Source: Gossypium raimondii
Lineage: Eukaryota; Streptophyta; Magnoliopsida; Malvales; Malvaceae
NCBI RefSeq assembly: GCF_025698545.1
Contig: NC_068572.1
Span: 2,976,001 to 3,040,000 of the forward strand
Direction of reading: 5' to 3'
DNA length: 64,000 nucleotides
Positions 11,822 through 24,431 of this stretch are shown here, in pieces. Every line of letters begins with the position of its first letter. Within the stretch, counting starts at the first letter, position 1. Below the pieces are notes generated by a model. That model was given only the letters and a program-made list of their open reading frames with translations, ran no database searches and had not been told where the DNA came from. A program made the translations under genes and the position numbers.

Positions 11822-12278
11822 AGGAGTGTTCAAACGGTTAATCAAATTGAATTAGTATTAACCAAAATAATTGAACTTTTTAATCCTTTAACCGTTAATT
11901 GAACTGAAATTTAAAAAAAAAACTAATCGAACCGAAATATTTCAAATAGTTTGATCGGTTAACCGAATTAACCAAAATTTATATATTTTTGTTTTTTTTT
12001 GTTAAAACGAGTATAAAACATATAAAAAAATTGATAACGTTCATTTGACCTAATTATTTGAATTATTCAATTATGTATTGATACAAATAATATATATTAT
12101 TAATTATTAAGTTTGGTTAATTACTCGATTTTGAACTAAATTAATCGATAACCAAACTTCCAAAAAAATCATTAATCGACCTTCGACCGAATTAGATTGA
12201 TTAATCGACCAATTAACCGAAATAGATCATTTCAGTCGATTAATTTAATTTTAACCGAAATTTGAACATCCCTAATTA
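11822..12278. mobile_element. MITE-like foldback element, about 455 bp
   Basis: It starts TTAGGAGTGTTCAAACGG and ends AAATTTGAACATCCCTAA, which are imperfect inverted repeats. The inside is filled with AACCGAA/TTCGGTT and ATTAATCGA phrases in mirrored order. There is no coding capacity. The terminal motif resembles hAT-type MITEs, but I could not fix a target duplication. Confidence 0.55.
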
Positions 12279-13360
12279 GGAGCATTATTAAATGGGATTC
12301 ATTAAAAGGTAAAAATTATTTAAGGATTAAATTTGAGATGTATGTTAATTGTAGAATTGAATATAAGTTTTTGCCACTTCATTTGTGGTTTCATGAACAA
12401 TTGAACTTTAATTTTTAAATATGAAAATTAAGAGTTGGTTTTGTTTTGGAAAATATTTTATATTTTATTTTTAAAATAAAAATATTTTCAATTATGCACT
12501 TATAAAAATATTTTAGTAATTATTATTATTTATAATAAAAAAGAATCCCTACATTTAAACTCTTATTTTAACATTTTCAGTATTTTCATCGAAAACAGAT
12601 TTTTTTAATTTTCATATATTTTTATTTTAGAACTTTTTAAAATTCCAACAAAATATATTTTTCTTAAATATTTTACATTTCAATAAACTAAAACGAAAAT
12701 ACTCCTTATTCCTAAAACCAATTAATCCATTAAAAAAATCCTTAAAATTAAAAGCAAACTAGAAGTAGATGTATTCACCGTCTGAGTTGGATCAAGAATC
12801 AATTTTAAAATTTTTCCCAACCTGCGACCTATTTCATTGTTCAGGACAGGCCTGGCCATGGGGTTGTTTGCGAGTATAACCACTTAGAAGGGCCAAAAAA
12901 ATAATTTTCAGCTTTTAATGTGCAGAAAAAAAATTCAGATTAAAATAAATAAATTAAATGTTTGTGGGTTCAATTTTTCATCATAAATGCTTCATTTAAG
13001 CCTCAAAATTTGTCAGCTTTTATTGTATTATATTTTATCTATATTTTTAAAAGGGGTTCAATTTATTATTTCGCCTATGGCTCAAAAATGTTGGGTCTGG
13101 TTCAAGAAATAATAAAATATTATTTTATTTAAATTTAATTATAAGAATATATAAATTTATTTTTAATTATTTCTAAATAGTAAAACGGAGAAAATTTTAA
13201 TCCCAAAAGCAGTCCCGACCATGAACACCTCAAAAGCAGAGGGATTATGTATAAAAAGTTTAAAGAGTACAGGGACTATTAAATAATTAAACCAAAATAA
13301 AAAAGAAAAAAAGGAAAAAACGCCCCATTCGCAGTCCATACATATATATGAAACGAAACG
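12279..13360. other. AT-rich intergenic sequence and upstream region of the RRM gene
   Basis: No gene. The A/T-rich stretch is likely decayed repeat. The last 300 bases precede the leader of the gene starting at 13699; a TATA-like 'catacatatatatg' sits at 13338-13351. Confidence 0.45.
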
Positions 13361-13698
13361 CACATTTATGTTTTTGCTTCATCTCCCCTATTTCGATCCT
13401 CTCACTACTATTCTTTTTATTTTTATCTCTTTAACCCCCTCAAAGCCTCCTCTTGCGATCGTGGGGGATTCCTATGCCATGAAACCCGATTTTTTCCCAC
13501 ACTCTCTTGCAGGCATCCCTATCCTCTCACGCGCCACCGCGTTCCACCAATTCCTTCGCCGCTTCCGTCTTTTCTCGATGCTTGCAAACACCTGGAGTTA
13601 GGGTTTTTGGAATAGCGGATTATCCATTTTTTTGTTTTGCTTTTGGTTTTCTTTTATACCTGTTAGAGGTTAGGTTAGGGTTTTGAAAGGGAAATCGC

Positions 13699-16600
13699 AT
13701 GAAGATGGGCAGCGTGGATCGAGTTAATGATTTGACATTTAAAGTTAATTTTAGCGGAGATGGAGCAGCCAAGTTGAAAGATAGAGTCAAGGAGAAACTC
13801 AAGGAGTTTATGGGTGACTACACTGATGATACTCTTGTGGTACTTTTTTTTATCTCCCTTTTTAGCTATTTAATTATCGATTTATATGATTTTTATGCAT
13901 TTTCGTTTGTTTATAAAAATCTGTGGATGTTGTAATTTTCTTTTAATCTCTGAATTGTTGCATTGATCATAACGTTGTTTCTGCATTTTGGTTTATTTCG
14001 AGATTTAGCTTATATTGTATTTGGGCTTTTGTAGTTGAGAATTTGGAATTTGCTTCGATTCAATTGGAGAATGATTACATGTTTTTAAGTGCTGGAATTT
14101 GAATTCTTAAAACTACTATAGTTTGTTCCTTTTATCTTCATGTTCTCTGTCATTATCAAGGGCTTGTGGCCCTGGTTAAAAGAACGGATTGAGGAGCACA
14201 GGCTGAAGTTTTCCTTTCGCTAGGGCTAAAACGTTAAAATCTGAATAGTAATTGAATTTAGCCTGGTGATAATTTTTGTACTGAACCTCTGAGGAATTAA
14301 AAGGATTCTTGTCCTAATTTCTTTGCTTAAGATTTCATCGCTATGTGGACTTTGGGAGGCCCTTAATATCTGGCTTTAATCTTTTCCATGACAATGTATC
14401 TCGCATTAGTTGTACTTTGTTTATCCTTCTCTTAACCTTTAAGTATTTTCTGTGGTGCTCTGATGCATGTTTTACTTCCAATCTTTGAAATCTGATATAG
14501 TTGGAATGCACAAATTTGCAAATCTTGTAGAAAATGTGAAAGATGAGATATTTCTGTTGGTGTCTAATCACATTCTCTCATTATTTTGAATGGCAGGAAT
14601 ACGTGATTGTCTTATTGAGAAATGGAAGACGTAAAGGCGAAGCAATGAACGAGTTGAATGTTTTTCTTGGGGATGACAGTGAATCTTTTGTCTCCTGGTA
14701 TTTATATTATTTTTCCAACTTTCTCCACTGGGGAAAGTCGGTGCTTATATAATCATAGTTGTTGGGATTTAGCCCTAAGTTATCCTTATATCTGATACTT
14801 TTAGTTTTCTTATATGCATGTGTTTTCGTTTATATATATTATATTCTCTGAACAGGTTGTGGGATCATCTGGCTTCAAATTTGGATCTATATGCTCCTTC
14901 TCGGGAACCTCACCTTGATGAAGGAACCAGAACAACTGTTTTGGGGAACCAGTCTATTGGTGCTGAGTCTCACCAGTTGGATACTGATTCTGAAAGGGGA
15001 AAGTCTACTAAGTTTCCCAGGAACCGGCACAACAGGGATTGGAAGGGACTAGTTAGGGATGCAGCCGAACCACCTCCTCTTCGGAGCTCTGAGGTTGAGA
15101 ATATTCGTTTTGAAGAAAAATCCAGTCGTAAAGTAAGCCGTGGACGATCTACCTCTCCTCAACCTACTCAGAAGAAAAGGAGTAGGCCTGATGAACGACA
15201 ACCTATAAAGGTTTCAATTTCTAGGTTCCTTATCCGTAAATAGTTGATTACCATTTGCTAGAATTAAGAAGAAATTGTTCTCCTTTCATTGGACAAAATA
15301 TATCCTTAAATGGAAATGCTTTAGATGTTTAGAGTGGCTGTTGTAGGGATAAATTTCTTAATTATCCTGAGAGTGACATGTCAGTCATTAAATACTTCTG
15401 TTTTCTGCTCTGAAAATAATTCAAAAGGTTTTTTTTCTCTTAATGAAATATTTGTGTAAATTGTATAGCTGTTTCATGTTGTGCCAAATGCCAATATATG
15501 CCTTTGTCATTCATTTGGCTAGTCTTCTGATCCATGGATGAACTCCTTTTGCAGAGAGAAGCAGTTCCTAACATTGATGCCCCTAGGCGGTTGCTTCAGT
15601 TTGCTGTGCGAGATGCAGTTGGAACTTCAAGGGCACCTATTTCAGCGAAGGAGCCATCTTCCAAGCGCCTTCGATCTGTTGTGTCAACATCTTCTGGAGA
15701 TTTGCCAGCTCGTCCTAGGAGAATTCAGTCTGTTGCAAGAGTGCCAAATCCAATGGCGACAGTGATCAAGGCTGTGGCAGAAGCTGCTGAAGATGTGACA
15801 AAGGTAAAAAATGCTGGAAGTGTGTTTGACAGGCTTGGTCCTGGAATGGATGTTTTGGAGACCGGTGACCTACATCCAGAATTCAGAGAGTCTCTTACTG
15901 AGGATGAAGAATATGGAGATCTTAACCAGCCTTTGGAGAAAACCCATTCAGCATATTATCAAAGGGAAGAGTGTGCTGGTCGACATGTTGGTAACGTAAC
16001 TGCTTTAGAAAGTCAGACTGGGTTGGCTTCAGAGTCTCTGTCTGACAATGAATGGTATGGTGATGTTGATGTTGTTGGCCATGGAGTTATGGATGAGTCT
16101 CATACTGGCCATGCTGGTAGATCAAGTGGAAACAAGGGTGATAATTCACTTATGGTGCAGTACAATGTAGCTAAGGATGATGAAATCTTGCAAACGAGGA
16201 ACAAAGATCAAAATCAATCAACTATAGCAACAAATACTTCTCGTAAGATAGTTAACATCTCTGTCAATGTAAATACCTGGAAACCACCTCATTATCAAGA
16301 GCCAAGGGAGGCTTCAGAACTGGACAGCCGAAAGCCTCTTCCAGAGAGTGAAGCAGTTGCTAACAAAGCTAATCATAGGTTGATGGAGAATGGCAACCCA
16401 GTTAATGTTGGTAATGGAAATGTAGGATTTTCTAACCTATATTATTTCCTCTCTCTTATTCTTTGCACTGGGGCTGTTGAAATTTACTTTTGTTGTTAAT
16501 TTTTAGGTAAAAGGTGCTGCTTACAACCAAGAACTGTCTCAGAAAGCAGTGCAGCCTTCTGGTGAGTTGTCTTCTATTGTTAGGATTGATTATTTGGATA

Positions 16601-18272
16601 TTGCATGTGTTGGATAAGGAATTCCCTTGTGTACTGCAACCTATATCTTTTTTGTTTTTTAATTGCTGTGCTAAAGAACTTTATTCTGTTCTGTTGGATT
16701 TTTTTCCTTGCATTAAACTTTTTTATTTAAATTGCTACTTTCATTTTGCAGCTTCTTATGCTGCTGCTCGTCCTCTAGAGGACGCTGATTCTCGAACCAT
16801 CTTTGTAAGCAATGTAAGAAACCGAAATTCTCTCTTTAGTGTAGAAAGAAGATATGTCTCCCTTACTCAGTTTTGACAATATATGGTAGGTTCATTTTGC
16901 TGCTACCAAGGACAGTCTTTCTCGACATTTTAATAAGTTTGGAGACGTGCTAAAAGTTATTATAGTTACAGATGCGGCGACAGGGCAACCGAAAGGGTAA
17001 GGTTTTTGGAATACTTGTTCTGGATTTGCCTTCTCCTGGAAAACATTTTATTTTACCGAGGTACAATGCGTACACAGGTCAGCTTATGTGGAGTTCATGC
17101 GGAAGGAAGCAGCAGACAATGCTTTGTCTCTGGATGGTACCTCATTCATGTCACGGATTCTTAAGGTATTTAATCCTTGTCTGTTGTTTTATTAAACCTT
17201 TCATTGAGTTTCTCTCTGTAACTTGCCATGCATATTTTGATATTTCTCTATTGTTAGCTTATGTGGAGTTCATGGGAGAGTCTTGTGTGTTAAATATTTT
17301 ACTCTATCTGGAACTTTGTTTCAACTTAGATGCCTAGTGATGAAAAATTTTATCATTATGTAATGCCTTGAACTTTTTCTGGAAAACTCTATGTTATTAT
17401 GGTTCGTGATTTGGGTCAATGGTTGTCATAACGCTGTTATTATGACCTGGCTGTCACTGGATAGTTATTAAAAATACAATATAATGTAATGTTAGCAGGC
17501 CTGTAGCAAGTTGCCTATATTTCAATATAGCCAGCCTCTTGAAGTTTCTGCTTATTGGAAGACCTGATCCATTGATGTTATGTTGGACCAAAACGTGTGT
17601 TGAGTCTTGGATCCATCGGCTCTGTGTGTTTTGAGGAAATTACTCATCTTGTCAGTGTGTAAAAAGTTCTAGGAAATATTATTAGATTGAGTGTTAGGAA
17701 AGGTTACCGAGACGGCAGATGCATCCATTATGAATATTCCATCTTCTATATCCCACATGACAGAACTTGTCTATTTTCTAGATGTTAAAAGCAAAATTTC
17801 ATTTTGCTGGACTTATAGAAACCTTGGACCGTGAGGTTGGTACCGTCCTAAAATCATTCGGGCTCGGTGTCTACTGTATTTCTACCAATTTCATAGCATG
17901 CATATTGGTTTGTTGTTCCAAAACATAAAGCGACTAATTCAACCTGTTTGATTTCCTTTGCCAAAGGTCGTGAAGAAAAGTTCAGCTCCTCAAGAAGCCG
18001 CTGCTCCTGTCATGACATGGCCTCGTGTAGCTCGGGGCTCTCCATTTGTTGCAGCAAGGTTTGGTAGAGCTTCATTTGCCAGAGGCATGCCAGGTGCTTT
18101 TAGGCCTCACCTTCCAGTTAAACCCGGTGCCAGAAGCTTTCAATGGAAGCGTGATGCTCAGACGACCACCACCCGAACCGACGCCGTCACTGGGACAACC
18201 GTTTCTTCTCCCACTTTCCGCAGTCTCACCTATGTCCGAACAGAACCTAAGTCAGCAGGGAATACTAGCTAG
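13699..18272 (+). CDS. Nuclear RNA-binding protein with N-terminal PWI-like domain and C-terminal RRM
   Basis: Nine coding exons join in frame with GT-AG sites: 13699-13839, 14597-14697, 14856-15210, 15555-16421, 16507-16561, 16752-16813, 16890-16996, 17078-17165, 17967-18272 (693 residues). Residues about 10-90 form a PWI-like/ZC3H14-type helical domain (FLGDDSESFVSWLWDHL). A long acidic and basic linker follows (RGRSTSPQ, KKRSRPDER). Residues about 520-596 are an RRM with RNP2 TIFVSN (522-527) and RNP1 KGSAYVEF (562-569). The tail is rich in Arg, Gly and Phe (FGRASFARG). The RRM and tail resemble the nuclear poly(A)-binding protein PABPN1, and the architecture matches a plant RRM family I recall as At3g12640-like. 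Likely role: binding nuclear polyadenylated RNA. Met 3 (13705) is an alternative start. Confidence 0.85.
17254..17277 (+). repeat. Copy of the start of exon 8 within the following intron
   Basis: 'tagcttatgtggagttcatg' in the intron repeats the beginning of exon 8 ('cagcttatgtggagttcatg', 17080-17099). It too follows a T-rich tract ending in TTAG, so it looks like a duplicated acceptor plus exon edge. The copy ends after about 24 bases. Confidence 0.6.
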
Positions 18273-19904
18273 TCAAGAGGTTTGCTACCGCAGTCTCACA
18301 TTCCTTCTCTGGGGGGGGTCGCATCGGTTTTCAATTTTTATGTTAATTTTTCCTTCTGTTTTTTTTCACCTTGAAATGTTTGAATGGATTGATTGCATCA
18401 AAGAGAGTATCATATGTGGATCAAAGGATGAGGATAAAATTGCAAACGCGATGATTCTTCAACACCTGGGAAGACATGTCTACAAATTGAGATATATATA
18501 TACGTGCATGTAATAGAAGTGGCAAAACTGGTCTTCTCCAAAAGAAAATTTTGCTATTTCAGGCATTGATTTCTGGGTGTGGGAGGGGAGGGGAAATTAT
18601 ATATGTCTAGTTTTTAGATTTGGGATTGGGAGGAAGCTATTTGACATTGCTCTTTTTATATTTTTGTTAGACTTCTCATTTTATATATATGTTATAAAGA
18701 AAAAAGAAAATAGAAGAAAATGATCTAAAAAATGAAAAAAAGATGGTCCTGATAACATTTTGAAATTTTTATGGCCGAAGGCCATTTTCCTGTCATGAGT
18801 TGATAGTTCTTTCACTACTGTAATTTTCATCTATGAATCAAAACCTTGTTTAAATTTACATATATTTTTCATATTACTGTTGAGCTAACATTTACTTGAT
18901 TGGCTGAGTGAATTTAAATGCCCTTATATACTTTTTAAAAAAAAAATTATAAATATATTATTAATTGACACCAAAAAATGTGAAGATGCCACAAGACAGA
19001 AATAGAAGAAAATTGCAAATTTATTCAGTACAAGCTTATGATAAGAGATGTTGAAAGAGGGTGACAAATTAGCTAACGTTGTATATTTGATTGTATTCAT
19101 ATTCCATAATAAAGTCAAATATGTAAACAGTATTACATGTACAACATCAAGCACACACAGATTATTCAACTCTCAGCTACGCTTTTCAATATTATGCATT
19201 CTCTAAGTCTACCATCATCACTACCCACCTGAGAATCATATCACAACACAGCATAACCCCTACATATGTATATAATTCCTACATGTATATCAATGATATA
19301 TATATAGAGAGAGAGAGAGAGAATACAGTTCCGAGTGTCCCACTGATTTGAGGGAAGCATGAACAATAAAAAAACACTGCCACCCACACATTGATTTGAT
19401 TATTCAAATTAATCACCATTGGCTACTAAAATTCCAAACCCTTCAACAAAACATTTCTATCCATCAATCAGCATTTTCACCCCCAAAATAGTATCTTTGT
19501 TTTTTTTTTTACTACTTCATTTAATATTTTAGATGCAGTTTATTGCATAAAACCCCCTCATGCCTCCATGATTCCAACCTTTGGTTTCTCCAATCAGCAA
19601 AATCCTGCAATTTGGGTTTTTTTTTTTCAAAACAAATGTTTAGAACTATAAATCACTCGAGCTATACCATACGCTGGATTACCGGAAATAATGAACTAGT
19701 TAGATGTTTACCTTTTTCAAAGAGAGTGCAACACCAGAAACCCAAGAAAGTTTTTCATCAAAGCTGCATATAGGTCCTTTGCATTATTTATATAATCCTG
19801 CATGCAAAAAAAACCATACAAAATATATAGATACATCTTGGAAACAAGAAATTGGAGATTTCGCAATGGCTATTATATGTATAGTAAGATCGTTGAAATG
19901 ATTG
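18273..19904. other. 3' region of the RRM gene and intergenic DNA
   Basis: The first several hundred bases are presumably the 3' untranslated region. A GA microsatellite lies at 19303-19322, next to an AT run. No other gene is supported. Confidence 0.45.
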
Positions 19905-19913
19905 GAATTTCAA

Positions 19914-20292
19914 GGGTAAAAGCACCATGGAGACCCCTGTACTAAGCATCAGATTACACTCTGCCCCCTTTACTAAAAAAATAGGAAAATTAATCCCTGT
20001 ACGATAGATTAAAAAGCAAACCGATCCTTTCTGTTAAGAATTTCATCAATTTCTACGGTTAAAAACCGGCATGGCTGACGGAATAATCAAACAATTACAC
20101 CTAGCATGCCATGTATAACTCATGTTGATATAGAAGGACCAGCTTTTAACAGTAGAAATGGATGAAATTTTTAACAAAAGGACCAATTTGCTCTTTGATC
20201 TAATGTACAAGGACTAATCTGCCCATTTTTTGAGTAGAGGGAGCAAAATGTAATCCAGTTACTAATACAAAGAACTCCATGATACTTTTACT
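19914..20292. mobile_element. MITE with 9-bp target duplication (Mutator-like size), 379 bp
   Basis: The ends are inverted repeats: GGGTAAAAGCACCATGGAG on the left and, on the minus strand, AGTAAAAGTATCATGGAG on the right. The similarity continues inward for about 90 bases. A perfect 9-bp direct repeat, GAATTTCAA, lies at 19905-19913 and 20293-20301. It has no coding capacity. Fragments of the same family occur at about 39825-40012 and 51805-51880. Confidence 0.85.
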
Positions 20293-20462
20293 GAATTTCA
20301 AGATCTTCATAAATGATTATCTTATACAAAGGGGAGAGTGACTCGAATGTACAATTCGTCTATGTAGGCATCTGTATCAGTTATTAAAACTCGGAAGTAG
20401 TTGAGAAGAAGAAAAACCAGTGTTGAAGATAGAACTTACATTGTAGTAGATGTTGTGAACAT

Positions 20463-20724
20463 TCACCTAATGTGCAAGTCACTGAGGAAGTCCAACAACC
20501 TGAAAAGGTAATCGACATAGTAAGAAAGAACGAAAAGAAAATAACATACAAAAACAAATGTGAAGATATTGCTTTTGTTCTATTAGCCAAGTCTATATAA
20601 ATAAAGGAAAAAGAATAAAAATGGGGCAAAAATACCTAATATTTTTAGCTATAACGGTGTGCCCATCTTCAGCTCCAAGATGGCGTAGAGCAACTTCCTC
20701 CAATCGACCATCTCGATACGCATG
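20463..20724 (-). other. Two small coding-looking exons downstream of the makorin gene
   Basis: On the minus strand, 20724-20636 (acceptor TTTGTAG, donor TTAG/GTATTT) reads [20 protein letters not shown] and continues HTVIAKNI. It joins in phase across a 135-base intron to 20500-20463, reading RLLDFLSDLHIR and a stop. The quality and splice sites argue for real coding exons, and I recall this tail from plant makorin-like proteins. However, exon 5 of the makorin gene reaches its own stop at 21280 and offers no GT donor in the phase needed. An alternative transcript or an unseen micro-exon is possible. Confidence 0.5.
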
Positions 20725-21279
20725 CTACAAATACATAGCATCCATGAAAATAAACAAAAAATTTCTGTGGGAAACCACAGCATCAAGAGAAATGCAAACA
20801 TATAGCGGACAAGGATGGTAACAGGTGAAAGAAAACACTTTTTTAAGCCCATAATTTGAATGATATGACTTCATAAATCCACAATTTGCTTCTTTATCGA
20901 GAAAATATTGGCTAACATACAAAAACCATTAGGTTTTTTAACAGACACATGCAGCATAAGGCATGACAAGAACCATCAAAAGAACAGTTAATACGAATCC
21001 CATGATTGCAAGGGAATGCCTTTACGCATTAAAACCAACCACATTGAAGCCCTCAACAAATGTAATCAGCAAAGAAAAGTAATCCAAACTCTAGTAACTT
21101 AATCCAGATTTCAATACTAATTAACAATGTTTTAAGTCATAACAAGACAGTCAGCAACGACCAAAACACACTCCAAATCAATATTCTCCAAAACGAAAAA
21201 GGTGGTAGCCTACATGAACACCAACACTACCAACATTTCCATAATTCGAGCAAAAAGGAGCAAAACTTAATTTAGGAAT

Positions 21280-24200
21280 TTAATAGTGAAAATTCTCCTC
21301 ATCACTTGAGGAGTCACTTGAATCATAATCTAGCTGCATTAAAAATAAGGCCATCTCCATAGATATATCATCGTTTTCCAAATCTTCAGCATCAAAAATA
21401 TTCATTTCATCTTCTGCAATTAAGTGCTCGAAGACATCAAAAATTGAGTCCATATCTATAACATTGGATCTGCGAGGAGGTGGCCTGTGGTATTTCCATG
21501 CATAAGAGCCTGGCTTGACCGTATGCTGGAAGACAACACAAGTGTATCCATTAAATGAATCGTAAAAGCTAACACTCTCTATGACTAAAGTAAATGGCAT
21601 ATAAATGTACAAAATAGCAAGGAGATAATACGCTAAAATTGATTTTGGGTGTCTACATAAACATCACCAGATCCTACACTACAAAGAAAGTGACACTGTG
21701 ACACATCTAAACCCCATTCTTTATCTCCCCCACCCCCCAACCCTTGATGGGGAAATTAGATAGATAGATAGAGAGAGAGAGAGCGAGAGAGGAAGTAATG
21801 GCAGTAGCACATACATAAGAAAGCAGAAACACGGGATAAATAAAATCTATGAATCCCAATGCAGTACATATCACAAAAATGGAAGCAAAAAAGGTACCAC
21901 TGGCCTAAAAGGGGTTTTGAACCAAAAAGCAACATAAAATTGAGAATAGATTAATAACCAGTTGGGCTTGGCCAGATGAAACTTGCAATTTGACATGAGA
22001 ATTTTTTTCCTCACTTGCAGAATGATTTCAAGAGCAGCACCATTAATAGAACAATAGAGGAGTATTTTGGTAAAAAGGCACCATAGATATCCTGATTTTC
22101 CTATTGGCTTACTAGCTCCAAGATTAGTAACCAAAATATATCACCAAGTACTACTTCGTAGATTTACGGGATATTCTGTTTATGTTCTTTCGATCCTCAA
22201 AAGTAAACTTTTTATCAATGACTATCAATTAAAATTAAAGTCAACTTAGAGCTAAGAGAATCAAAATCTTAAAAGCATTGTGAAAATTGCAAGTGCTCCT
22301 GTGATGCATGTATCTGTGGCAAAGGGAGAGAAATAGAGAGAGCAGGAATAAAGAACCCATATAAACAAAGCGAAATGCCTCCAAATTATAACTAAATTCT
22401 TAAATTTATCATCATTAGCCGTCTACTGACAATTACTCCTCGTACAAAAGTTATATTTGCATAATTATAATCTTTGCTTTACCAATTAGTTTTCCACCAA
22501 TCACCCACCGATCTCATCCTTATTCCTCTTACTGAATATTAACAGCAGTTTTATTCAAGGAAATTGAGATCAAAGATTGTTGTTGTCCAATGATGTTGAG
22601 ATAAAAACATATTTTTATTCCTAAACCAACCGCTTCAGATAAAAGTCCAAACCGGTAGATATCTTGGTTGAGATTTGGCTACGAAGAAACAGCTCAAAGA
22701 TTGAACAACCATCGTGACAAAGTGAGAAAAAAGGGTGAGGAACAACCATAAAGAGGAAAGCGCACGCAGGAAAATAGAGAATTTTAACATAAAATCACAT
22801 TAAAAAGCTTATAGTTGATACTTGATGGGATATGAAAGGACGCAAATTTGGAAATACTAAGAAAGAGAAATTCTCCATTTTACAAAGCTGAATAAATAGA
22901 CAATTTTTACCTTGTAGAAACAACTAGTACCAAAAGGGCAGTTCCCATTTCCGAAGTTGAAGTGCTTGCAATCTATTGACCTGAAGATTAAAATATTATA
23001 TGTGTAAGATAGATATTACGGATCATCCAAACAACCCTTCAATTGTAGAAGTACAATTAAGAATTTAAATAAAATTATAATTCATGTGGTACAAGTAGGA
23101 AATAAAAGAAACATTTAAACTGCAGAGGCATTACCTCAGTTTTGCCTTGTAGCTATCGATGATTTCCTGCTTTTCTTCTGGAGTTGAATACCAAATGACA
23201 CTTGGAATGACAAAGTACGATAGCTTGCGACAGATTGGGCAAGCCCTTAATGCAGTATTGACATCCATTCCAGAGGACGGGGAACTGCTGCGCCAATTTC
23301 TAATGCAGGATATGCAAAACGGATGATCACATTCCGAGAGCAACCCAAACTTCCGTTCAGCTGCTGTGGGCTTCGAGAGAACACGATCCAGGCACACACT
23401 GCATTCTATTTCTTGACTATATTTCAATGCCTCAAGGTGCTTTTGCTTTTTCTCGCACATTTTTACATGCTCCTCCCTTTCCTCAGCTCTGAAAGGATGT
23501 AAACAATGTTTTCCACAGGTGGGACACAAGTCTCCATGAATATGGGGACAATTATCTCCACGGGGGCAATTACCAGCTGCAGCAAATGAGCAAATAGGAA
23601 GTTCGACTAGATTAGCACTCCTAGGCTGCAAAACATCACCATCATCCAAAAGATCTTGTTGCCCGGATTCCAAATGCCATGCTTGATTCGTTGAGGGAGG
23701 GAGGAAGCCTCCATTAGAACCAGGAAACTCGCCAGAAGTAGCTGGAAGTACAACGGAACCACAATATGTACTCGTTGAAGGACCTAAAGGAGCAGAACCC
23801 GAGACCCCAAATTGACGAGGCTTTGTCGATGAAGAAGAAGCAGATAAATCCGTTTGAGATGCCTTCACATGTTCATATCTGCATTGACTACCATAAGAAC
23901 AGATTCCTTTCTGATAGTATGTGCAAATCTGCAATGACCCAAGTAAGAAGCAACTATTAAGGTTAATCAGCAACAGGTAAATAAAGAACAGAAAGTTCAC
24001 AAAGAGCACTTCCTACATTATTTGGTGGATCCTTCCAATCATGAGAAAACTCACAATTCTCCCCTTTGAAGCATGCTCCATGAGCAAAGAACTTACAAAG
24101 AACCCTGAATAATAAGAAAAAAAATCAATAAAAACCCACAATCAAGAATTCCAGAAAATTAGTATTTTCATAATTCCCAAAATTTAAGTTCCAAAAAGAA

Positions 24201-24431
24201 CCAACTAAACAGTCAACAGCGTTCAATTCAAAATTGCTACCACGAAAAAAACAAAAAATACAGAATCATTAACAAATATAAAGCTATCATCACAACCAAC
24301 ATCAAATACCCGATAACAAAAAACGATTAAAAAAACGAAAATTTGCTGAAATTGAAACAGAAAATTTGGTAATCAATAAAAGGGGGATTAATTGGGGAAA
24401 AAAAGAAGAATCACCCCTTGGTCTTAGGCAT
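21280..24431 (-). CDS. MKRN: Makorin-type RING E3 ubiquitin ligase with CCCH zinc fingers
   Basis: Five exons on the minus strand: 24431-24415, 24104-24017, 23928-23135, 22980-22911, 21525-21280 (404 residues, all phases consistent). Order of domains: CCCH finger 1 (residues about 10-27), finger 2 (37-55), finger 3 of the makorin Cys-His type (148-166, followed by CPTCGKHC), a C3HC4 RING with Cys/His at 211, 214, 235, 237, 240, 243, 265 and 268, and finger 4 ([21 protein letters not shown]) split by the last intron. This order is diagnostic of makorins, RNA-associated ubiquitin ligases. The C-terminus is acidic and Ser-rich ([14 protein letters not shown]). Exons at 20724-20463 may belong to an alternative C-terminus. 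The start is the first ATG, five codons before the first intron. Confidence 0.9.
21758..21791. repeat. GATA/GA microsatellite in the last makorin intron
   Basis: (TAGA)n passes into (GA)n just upstream, in transcript terms, of the last exon. Confidence 0.9.
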
